DNA of 6,398 nt from Solobacterium sp. (GTDB lineage: Bacteria; Bacillota_I; Bacilli_A; Erysipelotrichales; Erysipelotrichaceae): assembly GCA_017536845.1 (NCBI GenBank), contig JAFWCP010000029.1, positions 1 through 6,398 on the forward strand, read 5' to 3'. The notes under the pieces were generated by a model, which did no database searches, was not told the origin of the DNA, and saw only the letters and a program-made list of their open reading frames with translations. The first letter of the stretch is position 1, and every line of letters starts with the position of its first letter. This document shows positions 1 to 6,300 of this stretch, piece after piece. Both the position numbers and the translations under genes were made by a program.

Positions 1-585
1 CAGATATTTCAGCATTTCCGGAACCTGGCGTTCTTCTCTTAACGGCAGGTGCCTGATTTCAGCCATCGTCTTCATTGCTTTGTGCACAGCCGCCGCCGGA
101 CTGCTGTCTTCGGCAGCGACAAAAAACGGCTCGGTGAAGTCTTCTGCCACGTCGATTCCGGAAAACATGATGAACCTCAGTTCTGTTTCCCTGCCGGCGG
201 ACAGCTGTGTCTTGTATGTATCCCCGATCATCGGGAGAACGCAGATACAGGTCCTGTCCGTCTGGATCAGCAGAAGCTGTGTTCTATCCGGAATGTCCTT
301 GAAGGACGTGATGAATGCCAGTCTTGTCCACCAGTCGTTCAGCATATATATGGCCGTCATCCTGACGGGACGGATATCGGTCTGCACAGCCAGCGTGAAC
401 GGCTGATCCAGGTCGATCCGTCTGTCCCTGATTCCTTCCGCATGAAGGCTGAAAACAACGCCTTCCGCAGCATCCTGTTCTCTGAAACAGACGCTGCCTT
501 CGTTTTTCTTCAGAAAGAGTATTTCTTCCCCTTTGTCCCTGCTTCGCAGCAGACATTTCAGATTCTTTATCTCCATCGTGTCCAT
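1..585 (-). CDS. Sip1/raffinose-synthase-like GH36-clan protein, N-terminal part (runs off window)
   Basis: An open frame of 195 codons continues past base 1, so only the N-terminal region is visible. It begins MDTMEIKNLK. Around residues 76-99 it carries LNDWWTRLAFITSF followed by KDIPDRTQLLLIQ. Around residue 120 it has VLPMIGDTYKTQL, and just before the edge LPLREERQVPEMLKYL. From memory, these match bacterial members of the raffinose synthase/Sip1 family (Pfam Raffinose_syn), in which this N-terminal beta-rich domain precedes a TIM-barrel starting near a GWCSWDAF-like motif; that part is not in the window. No signal peptide is visible, so it is probably cytoplasmic. The start lies 8 nt after the galE stop, with only a weak purine-rich AGAGAAAAG as SD; Met4 (574-576) is an alternative start. 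In bacteria the activity is more likely alpha-galactoside hydrolysis or transfer than raffinose synthesis, but that is inference. The family call is fairly firm; the substrate is unknown. Confidence 0.75.
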   Translation of the reverse strand, partial: MDTMEIKNLKCLLRSRDKGEEILFLKKNEGSVCFREQDAAEGVVFSLHAEGIRDRRIDLDQPFTLAVQTDIRPVRMTAIYMLNDWWTRLAFITSFKDIPDRTQLLLIQTDRTCICVLPMIGDTYKTQLSAGRETELRFIMFSGIDVAEDFTEPFFVAAEDSSPAAAVHKAMKTMAEIRHLPLREERQVPEMLKYL

Positions 586-593
586 TCTTTTCT

Positions 594-1610
594 CTATCGA
601 TATCCGTCCGGGTTGCCCGACTGCCATCTCCAGGTATCCGCGCACATTTCATCAATTCCATACTGTGCCTTCCAGCCCAGTTCTTTTTCTGCTTTAGAAG
701 GATCCGCCCAACATGCCGCAATATCCCCTGGCCGCCGCGGATCAATGACATAGGGAAGCTTTTTCCCGCACGCCTTTTCAAACGCATGTATCACATCCAG
801 AACGGAATAGCCCTTTCCGGTGCCAAGATTATAGATCACAAGGCCGGGATTCTGAGCCAGTTTTCTGATTGCGCACACATGACCTCGCGCCAGGTCGACG
901 ACATGGATATAGTCACGGACACCGGTGCCGTCCGGGGTCGGATAGTCCTTGCCGAAAACGTGGACTTTCTCCAGTCTGCCGACGGCAACTCTGGCGATAT
1001 AAGGCACAAGATTGTTGGGAATGCCGTCAGGATCTTCGCCGATCGGCCCGGACGGATGGGCGCCGATGGGATTGAAGTAGCGAAGCACCGCAATGTTCAG
1101 GGAAGCGTCCGCCTTGCTGCAGTCCATCAGGATCCTTTCCGTAAAGGCTTTGGTCGTGCCATAGGGATTTGTTGTCCTGCCGACCGGAGATTCTTCGGTC
1201 AGCGGAATACTCTGCGGATCGCCGTATACGGTTGCAGAAGAGCTGAAGACAAAGCTGCGGCATCCGTACTCCCGCATGACGGCCAGTATCGTCATTGTGC
1301 AGTTCAGATTGTTCATGTAATACTCCAGCGGCTTCTGCACGCTTTCGCCGACCGCCTTATACGCCGCAAACTGGATGACGGCGTCAATGTTTCCACATTC
1401 CTCAAAAATCCTGCGGACAGCCTCCCTGTCGGTCATATCTGCTTCATAGAAGCGGAAGTCCTTCCCGGTGATCCTGCGGATTCTGTCAAAGACAGCAGGT
1501 GAAGAATTGTAAAAATTGTCGGCAACCACGATCTCATAGCCTGCTTCAAGCAGTTCAACGCATGTATGGCTTCCGATGTAGCCGGCGCCGCCGGAAACAA
1601 GGATTGTCAT
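594..1610 (-). CDS. galE: UDP-glucose 4-epimerase
   Basis: Interconverts UDP-galactose and UDP-glucose with bound NAD in the cytoplasm, the last step of the Leloir pathway. It has 338 residues, the same length as E. coli GalE, and looks complete. The N-terminal Rossmann motif GGAGYIGSH is at residues 7-15. The catalytic Ser lies in SSSATVYG (Ser125), and the YxxxK pair is Tyr150 and Lys154 (NPYGTTK). RYFNPIGAHPSG (177-188) and GTGVRDYIHVVDLA (228-241) are typical family blocks. Near the C-terminus, RRPGDIAACWAD has Cys300 where E. coli GalE has Tyr299. The start codon overlaps the galT stop (ATGA at 1607-1610) and follows a strong SD. The gene is downstream of galK and galT and 8 nt upstream of a Sip1-like gene, consistent with one operon. 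The annotation is secure. Confidence 0.97.
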   Translation of the reverse strand: MTILVSGGAGYIGSHTCVELLEAGYEIVVADNFYNSSPAVFDRIRRITGKDFRFYEADMTDREAVRRIFEECGNIDAVIQFAAYKAVGESVQKPLEYYMNNLNCTMTILAVMREYGCRSFVFSSSATVYGDPQSIPLTEESPVGRTTNPYGTTKAFTERILMDCSKADASLNIAVLRYFNPIGAHPSGPIGEDPDGIPNNLVPYIARVAVGRLEKVHVFGKDYPTPDGTGVRDYIHVVDLARGHVCAIRKLAQNPGLVIYNLGTGKGYSVLDVIHAFEKACGKKLPYVIDPRRPGDIAACWADPSKAEKELGWKAQYGIDEMCADTWRWQSGNPDGYR

Positions 1611-3109
1611 TTCTGTTCCTCCTGAAGGCTCATCAGGAAACGAATGAATCCCTCCCTGCCCTCTTTATCATGCTTGTATACGCCGGCATCCTCCAGCACT
1701 CTTAAGAATACCTTCCCTGTTTCATTGCGCAGAATCTCATGGACGTTTTGTTCGGTGATCGTATATTCCGCCGCGATGCGTGACGCCCATTCGCCGTGCC
1801 TGCGTATATCTTCTCCATATTCCTGAAGCGGAAGCTTCTGAACCAGGGCTTCCGCAAGATGATCAAGTTCCGTCTTCAGCCTTCCGGGCAGAATTGCCAG
1901 ACCCATGACTTCAATCAGTCCGATATTTTCCTTCTTGATGTGGTGCAGGTCACTGTGAGGATGGAAGACACCCAAGGGGTATTCGTCCGTTGTCAGATTG
2001 CAGCGCAGGGCAAGATCCATCTCATAGCAGGCGCCGCGCCGGCGGCAGATCGGGGTAATCGTATTATGCCTGACGCCGTCAGTCTGAGCAAAGATCATGC
2101 ATGCCTCATCACTGTAGGAACGCCATGCCGCAAGGATCCTGCCGGCAAGCCCGGCAATTCTGTCAGGATCTTCCGAAACAAGCCGGATCACGCTCATCGG
2201 CCAGCGGACAATGCCGGCCTTCACATCTTCAAAACCTCGGAATGTCCATTCTCTTTCCAGGGGTGCCGCCGCCATGGCGAATGCATGCCTGCCGCCCTGG
2301 AAATGTTCATGGCTCAGGATACTGCCGCCGACAATGGGAAGATCGGCATTGGAACCGATGAAGTAATGCGGAAACTGCCGTACAAAGTCGAGCAGTCTGT
2401 GAAAAACGGAATCGTCAATCTTCATCGGCACATGGTTTTTGTTGAATACAATGCAGTGTTCATTGTAATAGACATAGGGACTGTACTGGAGATACCACGT
2501 ATCCCCAAGCAGCTGCAGCGGAATGATCCTGTGGTTTTCCCGGGCCGGCTGGTTCATCCCTCCGGCATACCCTTCGTTTTCCACACAAAGCTGACATTTT
2601 GGATAGCCTGTCTGGACAGCGTTCTTCGCTGCCGCAATCGCAGCGGGATCTTTTTCCGGTTTGGCCAGATTGATCGTGATATCCAGATCCCCGTAGTCCG
2701 TTTTCGTCTGCCACCTGATATCCTTTGCCATCCTGTCCCTGCGGATGTAGTTTGTATCCATGCTGAAAGCGTAATAACGGCTGGTTGCTGCTTCCGGTCC
2801 TTCTTCTTCCCGGATTCTGCGGAACCGTTCCTGCACCTGAGAAGGCCATGGCGTGAGGCATCCCATCAGTTTTGTATCAAACAGATCCTGTGCGGTGATG
2901 CTGTCAGCCACAATTCCTCTGGCCATGGCTGTCTGCACAAGGCTGGCCAGGATTTCATGCAGAGGCAGCTGTTCCGGCTGGCCTTCCTGATAATCCTCTT
3001 CCTGCATGACCTCCAGAAGCCGGTTGCGCACATAAACAGCATCGGCCGGCTGAATCAGTTCTCTGTTCAGCCCGTACTGCACCAGTGATCCGATCATATC
3101 CTTCTTCAT
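1607..3109 (-). CDS. galT: Class 2 UDP-glucose--hexose-1-phosphate uridylyltransferase
   Basis: Transfers UMP from UDP-glucose to galactose-1-phosphate, giving UDP-galactose and glucose-1-phosphate in the cytoplasm. At 500 residues it fits the long Firmicute GalT class (about 490-515 aa), not the E. coli class of about 350 aa. Visible blocks are KCQLCVENEGYAGG (171-184, with a CxxC), NHRIIPLQL (192-200), EHCIVFNKNHVPM (217-229) and GSILSHEHFQGGRH (262-275). His269 of HEHFQ should be the uridylylated nucleophile, by analogy with HPHGQ of class 1 enzymes. I chose the start at 3109 (MKKDMIGS) because GAGGTGG sits just upstream. The frame is open 19 codons further, to 3166, but that extension lies inside galK and reads as non-homologous sequence. 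The gene starts 8 nt after the galK stop and overlaps galE by 4 nt. Confidence 0.96.
   Translation of the reverse strand: MKKDMIGSLVQYGLNRELIQPADAVYVRNRLLEVMQEEDYQEGQPEQLPLHEILASLVQTAMARGIVADSITAQDLFDTKLMGCLTPWPSQVQERFRRIREEEGPEAATSRYYAFSMDTNYIRRDRMAKDIRWQTKTDYGDLDITINLAKPEKDPAAIAAAKNAVQTGYPKCQLCVENEGYAGGMNQPARENHRIIPLQLLGDTWYLQYSPYVYYNEHCIVFNKNHVPMKIDDSVFHRLLDFVRQFPHYFIGSNADLPIVGGSILSHEHFQGGRHAFAMAAAPLEREWTFRGFEDVKAGIVRWPMSVIRLVSEDPDRIAGLAGRILAAWRSYSDEACMIFAQTDGVRHNTITPICRRRGACYEMDLALRCNLTTDEYPLGVFHPHSDLHHIKKENIGLIEVMGLAILPGRLKTELDHLAEALVQKLPLQEYGEDIRRHGEWASRIAAEYTITEQNVHEILRNETGKVFLRVLEDAGVYKHDKEGREGFIRFLMSLQEEQK
1617..1623 (-). promoter_or_regulatory. Ribosome binding site of galE inside galT
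   Basis: AGGAGGA on the minus strand sits 6 nt before the galE ATG and lies within the last codons of galT. A strong SD together with the ATGA stop/start overlap indicates efficient reinitiation. Confidence 0.85.
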
Positions 3110-3112
3110 AAA

Positions 3113-3119
3113 CCACCTC
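3113..3119 (-). promoter_or_regulatory. Ribosome binding site that fixes the galT start
   Basis: GAGGTGG on the minus strand ends 3 nt before the ATG at 3107-3109 and overlaps the galK stop codon (3118-3120). It supports MKKDMIGS as the N-terminus instead of the upstream in-frame Met at 3166, and suggests coupling of galT translation to galK. Confidence 0.75.
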
Positions 3120-4410
3120 AGAGAATACGGATGCCGCCGGCCGGTCTGATGGACATGATGAAACATTTCCCTTTGCCAAGCGTCGTTTCCATACGTGCAG
3201 TAAACTCATCTGTCATTTCTTCCGGTACGAACGCCTGCACGGTTCCGGCAAAACCGCCGCCATGCACTCTGACGGCGCCTTTTCCCCGCAGCGCTTTTTT
3301 CGCCAGGGCAATCGTTACGGCGACGGCCTGATGACGGATTTCTCCGGTCGGCGTGATATTCTGCAGATACTCCCAGCTGCTGTGGCCGGATTCTTCCGCC
3401 AGACGCAGGAATTCCCGGTAATCATGGTTTTCGATTGCTGAAATCTCCTGCTGTGCGCGGACATTTTCATCGAAAAAGTGGATTGCCCTGAGAACCGCCC
3501 TGTCAGAGCAGGTGCTGCGGATCTGCCGCAGTTCTGCGTAGAAGACTTCTTCCGGCACATCCCGCAGGTATTCACACCCGCATGCCCGGGCCACGGCCCT
3601 GCATTCGGAGGGAACAGCAGCATATTCATCCGTCAGATCCGCGTGGTCAGCTCCGGAATTGATGATGCACAAGGCAAAGCCCGCCTGTTTCAGATCAAAT
3701 TCGATCTTCTTTACCGCCGGAGCCGCGGGATCCTTGAAATCAACCCCGATGACGCCGCCGAAACTGGAAGCCATCTGGTCCATCAGGCCGCAGGGTTTGC
3801 CGAAGTACACATTTTCGGCCCACTGTCCGATGATGGCAATTTCCGTGCAGCTGACTTTCTTTTCTCCCATGAACAGTTCGTTGAAAACGGTTCCGAGCAG
3901 AGTTTCAAAAGCGGCGCTTGAAGAGATGCCGCTGCCGCCGGGAACATTGGAAGTCACATACAGATCCAATCCCGATAAGGCAGCCCCGCGTTCTTCAAAT
4001 GCCTTGCATATGCCGCGCAGGATGGATACGCTTGTGCCTTCTTCTTCCGGCTTTTTCGCAAGGTCATCCAGGCTGACAGCACATGGCTCATAGCCTTCAC
4101 TATGCAGCCGGATCCGACCGCATGAATTGGGACCGGCCGCCGCAATCATATCCATGTTTACACTGGCGGCCACAACACAGCCATGCTGGTGGTCTGTATG
4201 GTTGCCGCCGATCTCCGTTCTTCCCGGAGCACTGAAAAGGGAAGCGCATTCATGCGGACCGAATGATTCTTCCAGTCCGTTCAGGACATGAAGGTATCTG
4301 CGGGCATGGTCCAGTGCTGCGTGATCATCACAGCAGTAGAGCCATGCAAGTTTTTTCCGTGATTCATCATCTGTGATCTTGGTTTTTATGGTATTTACTG
4401 AAATCATCAT
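3118..4410 (-). CDS. galK: Galactokinase, GHMP family (long Firmicute type)
   Basis: Phosphorylates galactose at C1 with ATP, the first Leloir step after mutarotation. At 430 residues it is longer than E. coli GalK (382). The N-terminal galactokinase signature reads GRTEIGGNHTDHQHG at 63-77. The GHMP ATP-binding loop is VPGGSGISSSAAFE at 156-169. The predicted catalytic Asp is Asp211 in GLMDQ. The C-terminal GHMP motif HGGGFAGT is at 383-390. About 50 residues precede the signature, more than in the short enzymes. Asn70 replaces the Glu of the usual GEHTD motif, which looks like a subfamily trait and not damage. Two adjacent ATGs compete (4408-4410 and 4405-4407); AAAGG is 5 or 8 nt upstream respectively, so the true start could be the second Met. 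It is the first intact gene after a putative promoter and is followed at 8 nt by galT. Confidence 0.94.
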   Translation of the reverse strand: MMISVNTIKTKITDDESRKKLAWLYCCDDHAALDHARRYLHVLNGLEESFGPHECASLFSAPGRTEIGGNHTDHQHGCVVAASVNMDMIAAAGPNSCGRIRLHSEGYEPCAVSLDDLAKKPEEEGTSVSILRGICKAFEERGAALSGLDLYVTSNVPGGSGISSSAAFETLLGTVFNELFMGEKKVSCTEIAIIGQWAENVYFGKPCGLMDQMASSFGGVIGVDFKDPAAPAVKKIEFDLKQAGFALCIINSGADHADLTDEYAAVPSECRAVARACGCEYLRDVPEEVFYAELRQIRSTCSDRAVLRAIHFFDENVRAQQEISAIENHDYREFLRLAEESGHSSWEYLQNITPTGEIRHQAVAVTIALAKKALRGKGAVRVHGGGFAGTVQAFVPEEMTDEFTARMETTLGKGKCFIMSIRPAGGIRIL

Positions 4411-4415
4411 GTTTG

Positions 4416-4422
4416 CCTTTCT
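4416..4422 (-). promoter_or_regulatory. Ribosome binding site of galK
   Basis: AGAAAGG on the minus strand lies 5 nt before the first ATG and 8 nt before the second ATG of galK. The spacing fits either and slightly favours the second, so the annotated first Met is uncertain by one residue. Confidence 0.6.
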
Positions 4423-4457
4423 GTCATTCTTTCAGAAAAAAGCAGCACAGAGAATTC

Positions 4458-4486
4458 ATCATCCTGACTCAATGCTTTTATGACAA
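4458..4486 (-). promoter_or_regulatory. Putative sigma-A promoter of the galKTE operon
   Basis: On the minus strand a -35 box TTGTCA (4481-4486) is followed after exactly 17 nt by a -10 box GATGAT (4458-4463). That is 5/6 and 4/6 matches to TTGACA/TATAAT. Transcription would start near 4450, giving a leader of about 40 nt before the galK SD. It is the best promoter-like pair I see between the ATPase remnant and galK. The -10 box is imperfect and no experiment supports it. Confidence 0.4.
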
Positions 4487-4507
4487 ATATCCGTACTGCA
4501 GTGTACA

Positions 4508-4532
4508 TAAGAAACACGCGGCCTGTTTCTTA
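4508..4532. promoter_or_regulatory. Perfect inverted repeat upstream of galK promoter, candidate operator
   Basis: TAAGAAACA (4508-4516) and TGTTTCTTA (4524-4532) are perfect reverse complements separated by 7 nt. The dyad centre is about 69 nt upstream of the inferred transcription start and 21 nt separate it from the -35 box, a position more typical of an activator site than a repressor site. It lacks a following U-run and its stem is AT-rich, so it is not a good terminator. It does not match the CcpA cre consensus as I know it. The regulator gene is not in the window. Confidence 0.45.
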
Positions 4533-4573
4533 ACGAAGGTAATTATGAATGTTTATGTCTCGAGACTGATGCC

Positions 4574-5092
4574 TGTTTTCTTCCCTGCGCAGGCCGGCAT
4601 TTTCGAAGAGGTTCATCCGGGAATTCCGATCAATGCTGCGGTGAAAAGAATATGCGGATGATGGAACACTTCCTGCGGGATGCCGGTCTGCCGGATAAAG
4701 CCATCCTTCATGATGACAATCCTGTCGCTGAAAGTCATGGCTTCGGTCCGGTCATGTGTGACACAGATGAATGTCGTATCGATGCGAAGCCCGATGATCT
4801 CAGCCCGCATCCGGTTTCTCAGTTTTGCGTCAAGGCTGGACAGGGGTTCATCCATCAGGATGACCAGCGGGGGGCGGACAACCGCCCGAAAACGGTACGC
4901 TGTCTCTGGCTGCCGCGACAGATATACCGTGATATCCGCCTTCGGCCGTGATCCGCAGACTGACCTGCTTCCTCTCAGGTTCGTCATCCTTTTTCCTGTT
5001 CATCGCCGCTGCAGGGACAGACTTTTCTGATATTTCTGAGTGCTGAAAATGCCATGATCTTCCCACTCTGCATGCGCTGAATCTTCAAGGCG
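4574..5092 (-). pseudogene. Decayed MsmK/UgpC-type sugar ABC transporter ATP-binding protein
   Basis: Remnant of the ATPase that energises oligosaccharide ABC importers. The clearest part (4613-4850) reads LVILMDEPLSSLDAKLR (Walker B, D-loop), then FICVTHDRTEAMTFSDRIV (H-loop) and DGFIRQTGIPQEVF. The frame stops at IGIPG; shifting frame restores MNLFENAGL, matching the expected 'IGSPxMNxFE' continuation, so one base appears lost near 4613. Upstream, QRQRTVFGR and AVVRPP are in different frames (near 4880), consistent with a small deletion. The LSGGQ signature is disrupted just before QRQR. Further upstream, MAFSALRNIRKV and VPAAAMNRK, also in different frames, resemble the MAFxLKxRKVP region. 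Walker A and the first 80-90 residues are absent, as is the C-terminal regulatory domain of about 130 residues. The longest surviving frame (4613-4987) cannot make a working ATPase. The 5' limit is approximate. Confidence 0.82.
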
Positions 5093-5143
5093 CACGCTTT
5101 ATACCGGGTTTTCAGCAGGCGTCCGCACTGCCGCGCCGCGAGT

Positions 5144-5161
5144 CAAGCGGAATCTCCTCCT
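5144..5161 (-). promoter_or_regulatory. Orphan Shine-Dalgarno and TTG after the alpha-galactosidase stop
   Basis: AGGAGGAG (5154-5161) begins about 23 nt after the alpha-galactosidase stop. A TTG (5144-5146) lies 7 nt downstream of it. The frame from this TTG stops at 5099-5101 after about 15 codons and codes for nothing recognisable. It is best read as the surviving initiation region of the decayed ATPase gene, whose Walker A half was deleted. Confidence 0.4.
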
Positions 5162-5184
5162 GTTCGGATTCTGTCTGCGGAGAA

Positions 5185-6300
5185 CTATACTCTGGTGAAA
5201 TGGATCTGGAACGCTTCGTATTCTGACGGCGTGGTCATGTAGTGATGGGATTCCGACGGCCGCAGCGGGATCAGGATTCCGGTGGTCATCAGCAGGTTCG
5301 CCGAATAGACCATCTTCGTCTTCTCATCTCTGTAGCGGGCACCCGGTTCAAGGCCTGCGCATCTGACAAAACGATTCGGCTTGTTTCCGGTCACATCCAG
5401 CGTCACGATATTCAGCAGTGCTTCGCTTCTGTCTTCCGAAACCATCATCCAGGCGGCTTCCTGCCGGTTTTCCATGACATCCGTCAGTCTGTAATAGAGC
5501 CCGTTATGGAGAATATCCCAGTATTTCGTGAACGTTCTGATCTGCTCGGTGACCTCATGCATCTCCTTCTCAGAAAGGCAGTTGAGGTCAAGCTCATATC
5601 CGAAGGTGCCTTCCATCGCCACAACCGCTCTTGTATGGATCGGAACATATCTCTTTGTATCATAGTTGGGACATGCGGAGACATGTGCGCCGATGGTGCA
5701 CACCGGATATCCGAAGCTTGTACCGTACTGGATCCTGATGCGGTCAATGGCATCTGTATTGTCCGAGCACCAGATCTGCGGGCAGTAATACAGCATACCG
5801 GCGTCAAAGCGGCCGCCGCCGCCGGAACATCCCTCCAGAAGCAGGTCCGGATATCTCTCCAGCAGCGTTTCCATGAAGCGATAAACACCCAGCATGTATT
5901 TATACATGAGCTTTCCCCTGCTCTGATATCCTGCCTCCTGGCTGTAGATGTCAAAGAGAGGCCTGTTCATATCCATCTTGATATAGTCTGCCCGGCATTC
6001 ATCAATGACCTTGCAGATCTGATCAAGCACATGATCAACGACTTCCCTGCGGGAAAAATCAAGGATCAGCTGATGTCTTGCCCGGACAGGATCGACACCC
6101 GGGGCTTTGAAGGCCCAGTCGGGATGGGCCCGGTAGAGGTCACTGTCTTCATTGACCATCTCCGGTTCAATCCAGAAGCCGAACTTCATCCCCATCTGCC
6201 GGATCTTTGCCGCGAGATCCCCCATTGTGCATCCCAGCTTATCCGTATTGACATACCAGTCACCCAGGCCCGCGAAATCGTCATCTCGCTTACCGAACCA
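5185..6300 (-). CDS. GH36 alpha-galactosidase, C-terminal half (5' part lost at junction)
   Basis: Retaining alpha-galactosidase acting on melibiose/raffinose-type sugars, probably cytoplasmic. The 371 visible residues begin WFGKRDDD and then GDWYVNTDKLG, the usual GH36 block that follows LDDG. MKFGFWIEPEMVNEDSDL comes next. The nucleophile Asp should be in YIKMDMNRP (codon 5971-5973) and the acid/base Asp in CSDNTDAIDR (codon near 5761-5763). Between them is LLLEGCSGGGGRFD. The C-terminal beta-domain ends QIHFTRV. Full-length relatives have about 720-750 residues, so roughly half is missing. The Met at 6225 is internal, not a start. The frame stays open from 6301 to 6398, but that stretch (DAPADVAVAGDRDSLA before the Trp) bears no GH36 similarity, and naive gene calling would wrongly include it. 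In many relatives a Trp precedes the nucleophile block as KWDMNR; here it is Met. The family is secure; the gene name (agaA/rafA/melA) is not. Confidence 0.93.
   Translation of the reverse strand, partial: WFGKRDDDFAGLGDWYVNTDKLGCTMGDLAAKIRQMGMKFGFWIEPEMVNEDSDLYRAHPDWAFKAPGVDPVRARHQLILDFSRREVVDHVLDQICKVIDECRADYIKMDMNRPLFDIYSQEAGYQSRGKLMYKYMLGVYRFMETLLERYPDLLLEGCSGGGGRFDAGMLYYCPQIWCSDNTDAIDRIRIQYGTSFGYPVCTIGAHVSACPNYDTKRYVPIHTRAVVAMEGTFGYELDLNCLSEKEMHEVTEQIRTFTKYWDILHNGLYYRLTDVMENRQEAAWMMVSEDRSEALLNIVTLDVTGNKPNRFVRCAGLEPGARYRDEKTKMVYSANLLMTTGILIPLRPSESHHYMTTPSEYEAFQIHFTRV

Noticed and set aside
786..1502. Plus-strand open frame of 238 codons antisense to galE
   Set aside because: It lies entirely within galE, which has all its catalytic motifs; the antisense translation shows no family features.
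1796..3088. Plus-strand open frame of 430 codons antisense to galT
   Set aside because: It mirrors the well-supported galT frame on the other strand, shows no recognisable domain, and has no promoter or SD that I can see. It arises from codon bias in galT.
4508..4532. The 9-7-9 inverted repeat as a rho-independent terminator
   Set aside because: The stem is A/T-rich and no T-run follows on either strand, so an operator is the better reading.
4413..4661. Plus-strand frame of 82 codons upstream of galK
   Set aside because: It runs through the galK regulatory region and antisense to the ATPase remnant, with no protein-like motif or SD.
5097..5103. GGTATAA as a promoter -10 box before the ATPase remnant
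   Set aside because: No acceptable -35 box lies 16-18 nt upstream; the TTGACT further up is about 36 nt away.
5065..5153. Short frames after the orphan SD as a new small gene
   Set aside because: The TTG frame ends after about 15 codons, and the frame through MQSGKIMAF is better explained as a shifted piece of the ABC ATPase (PHMTVYDNMAF region).
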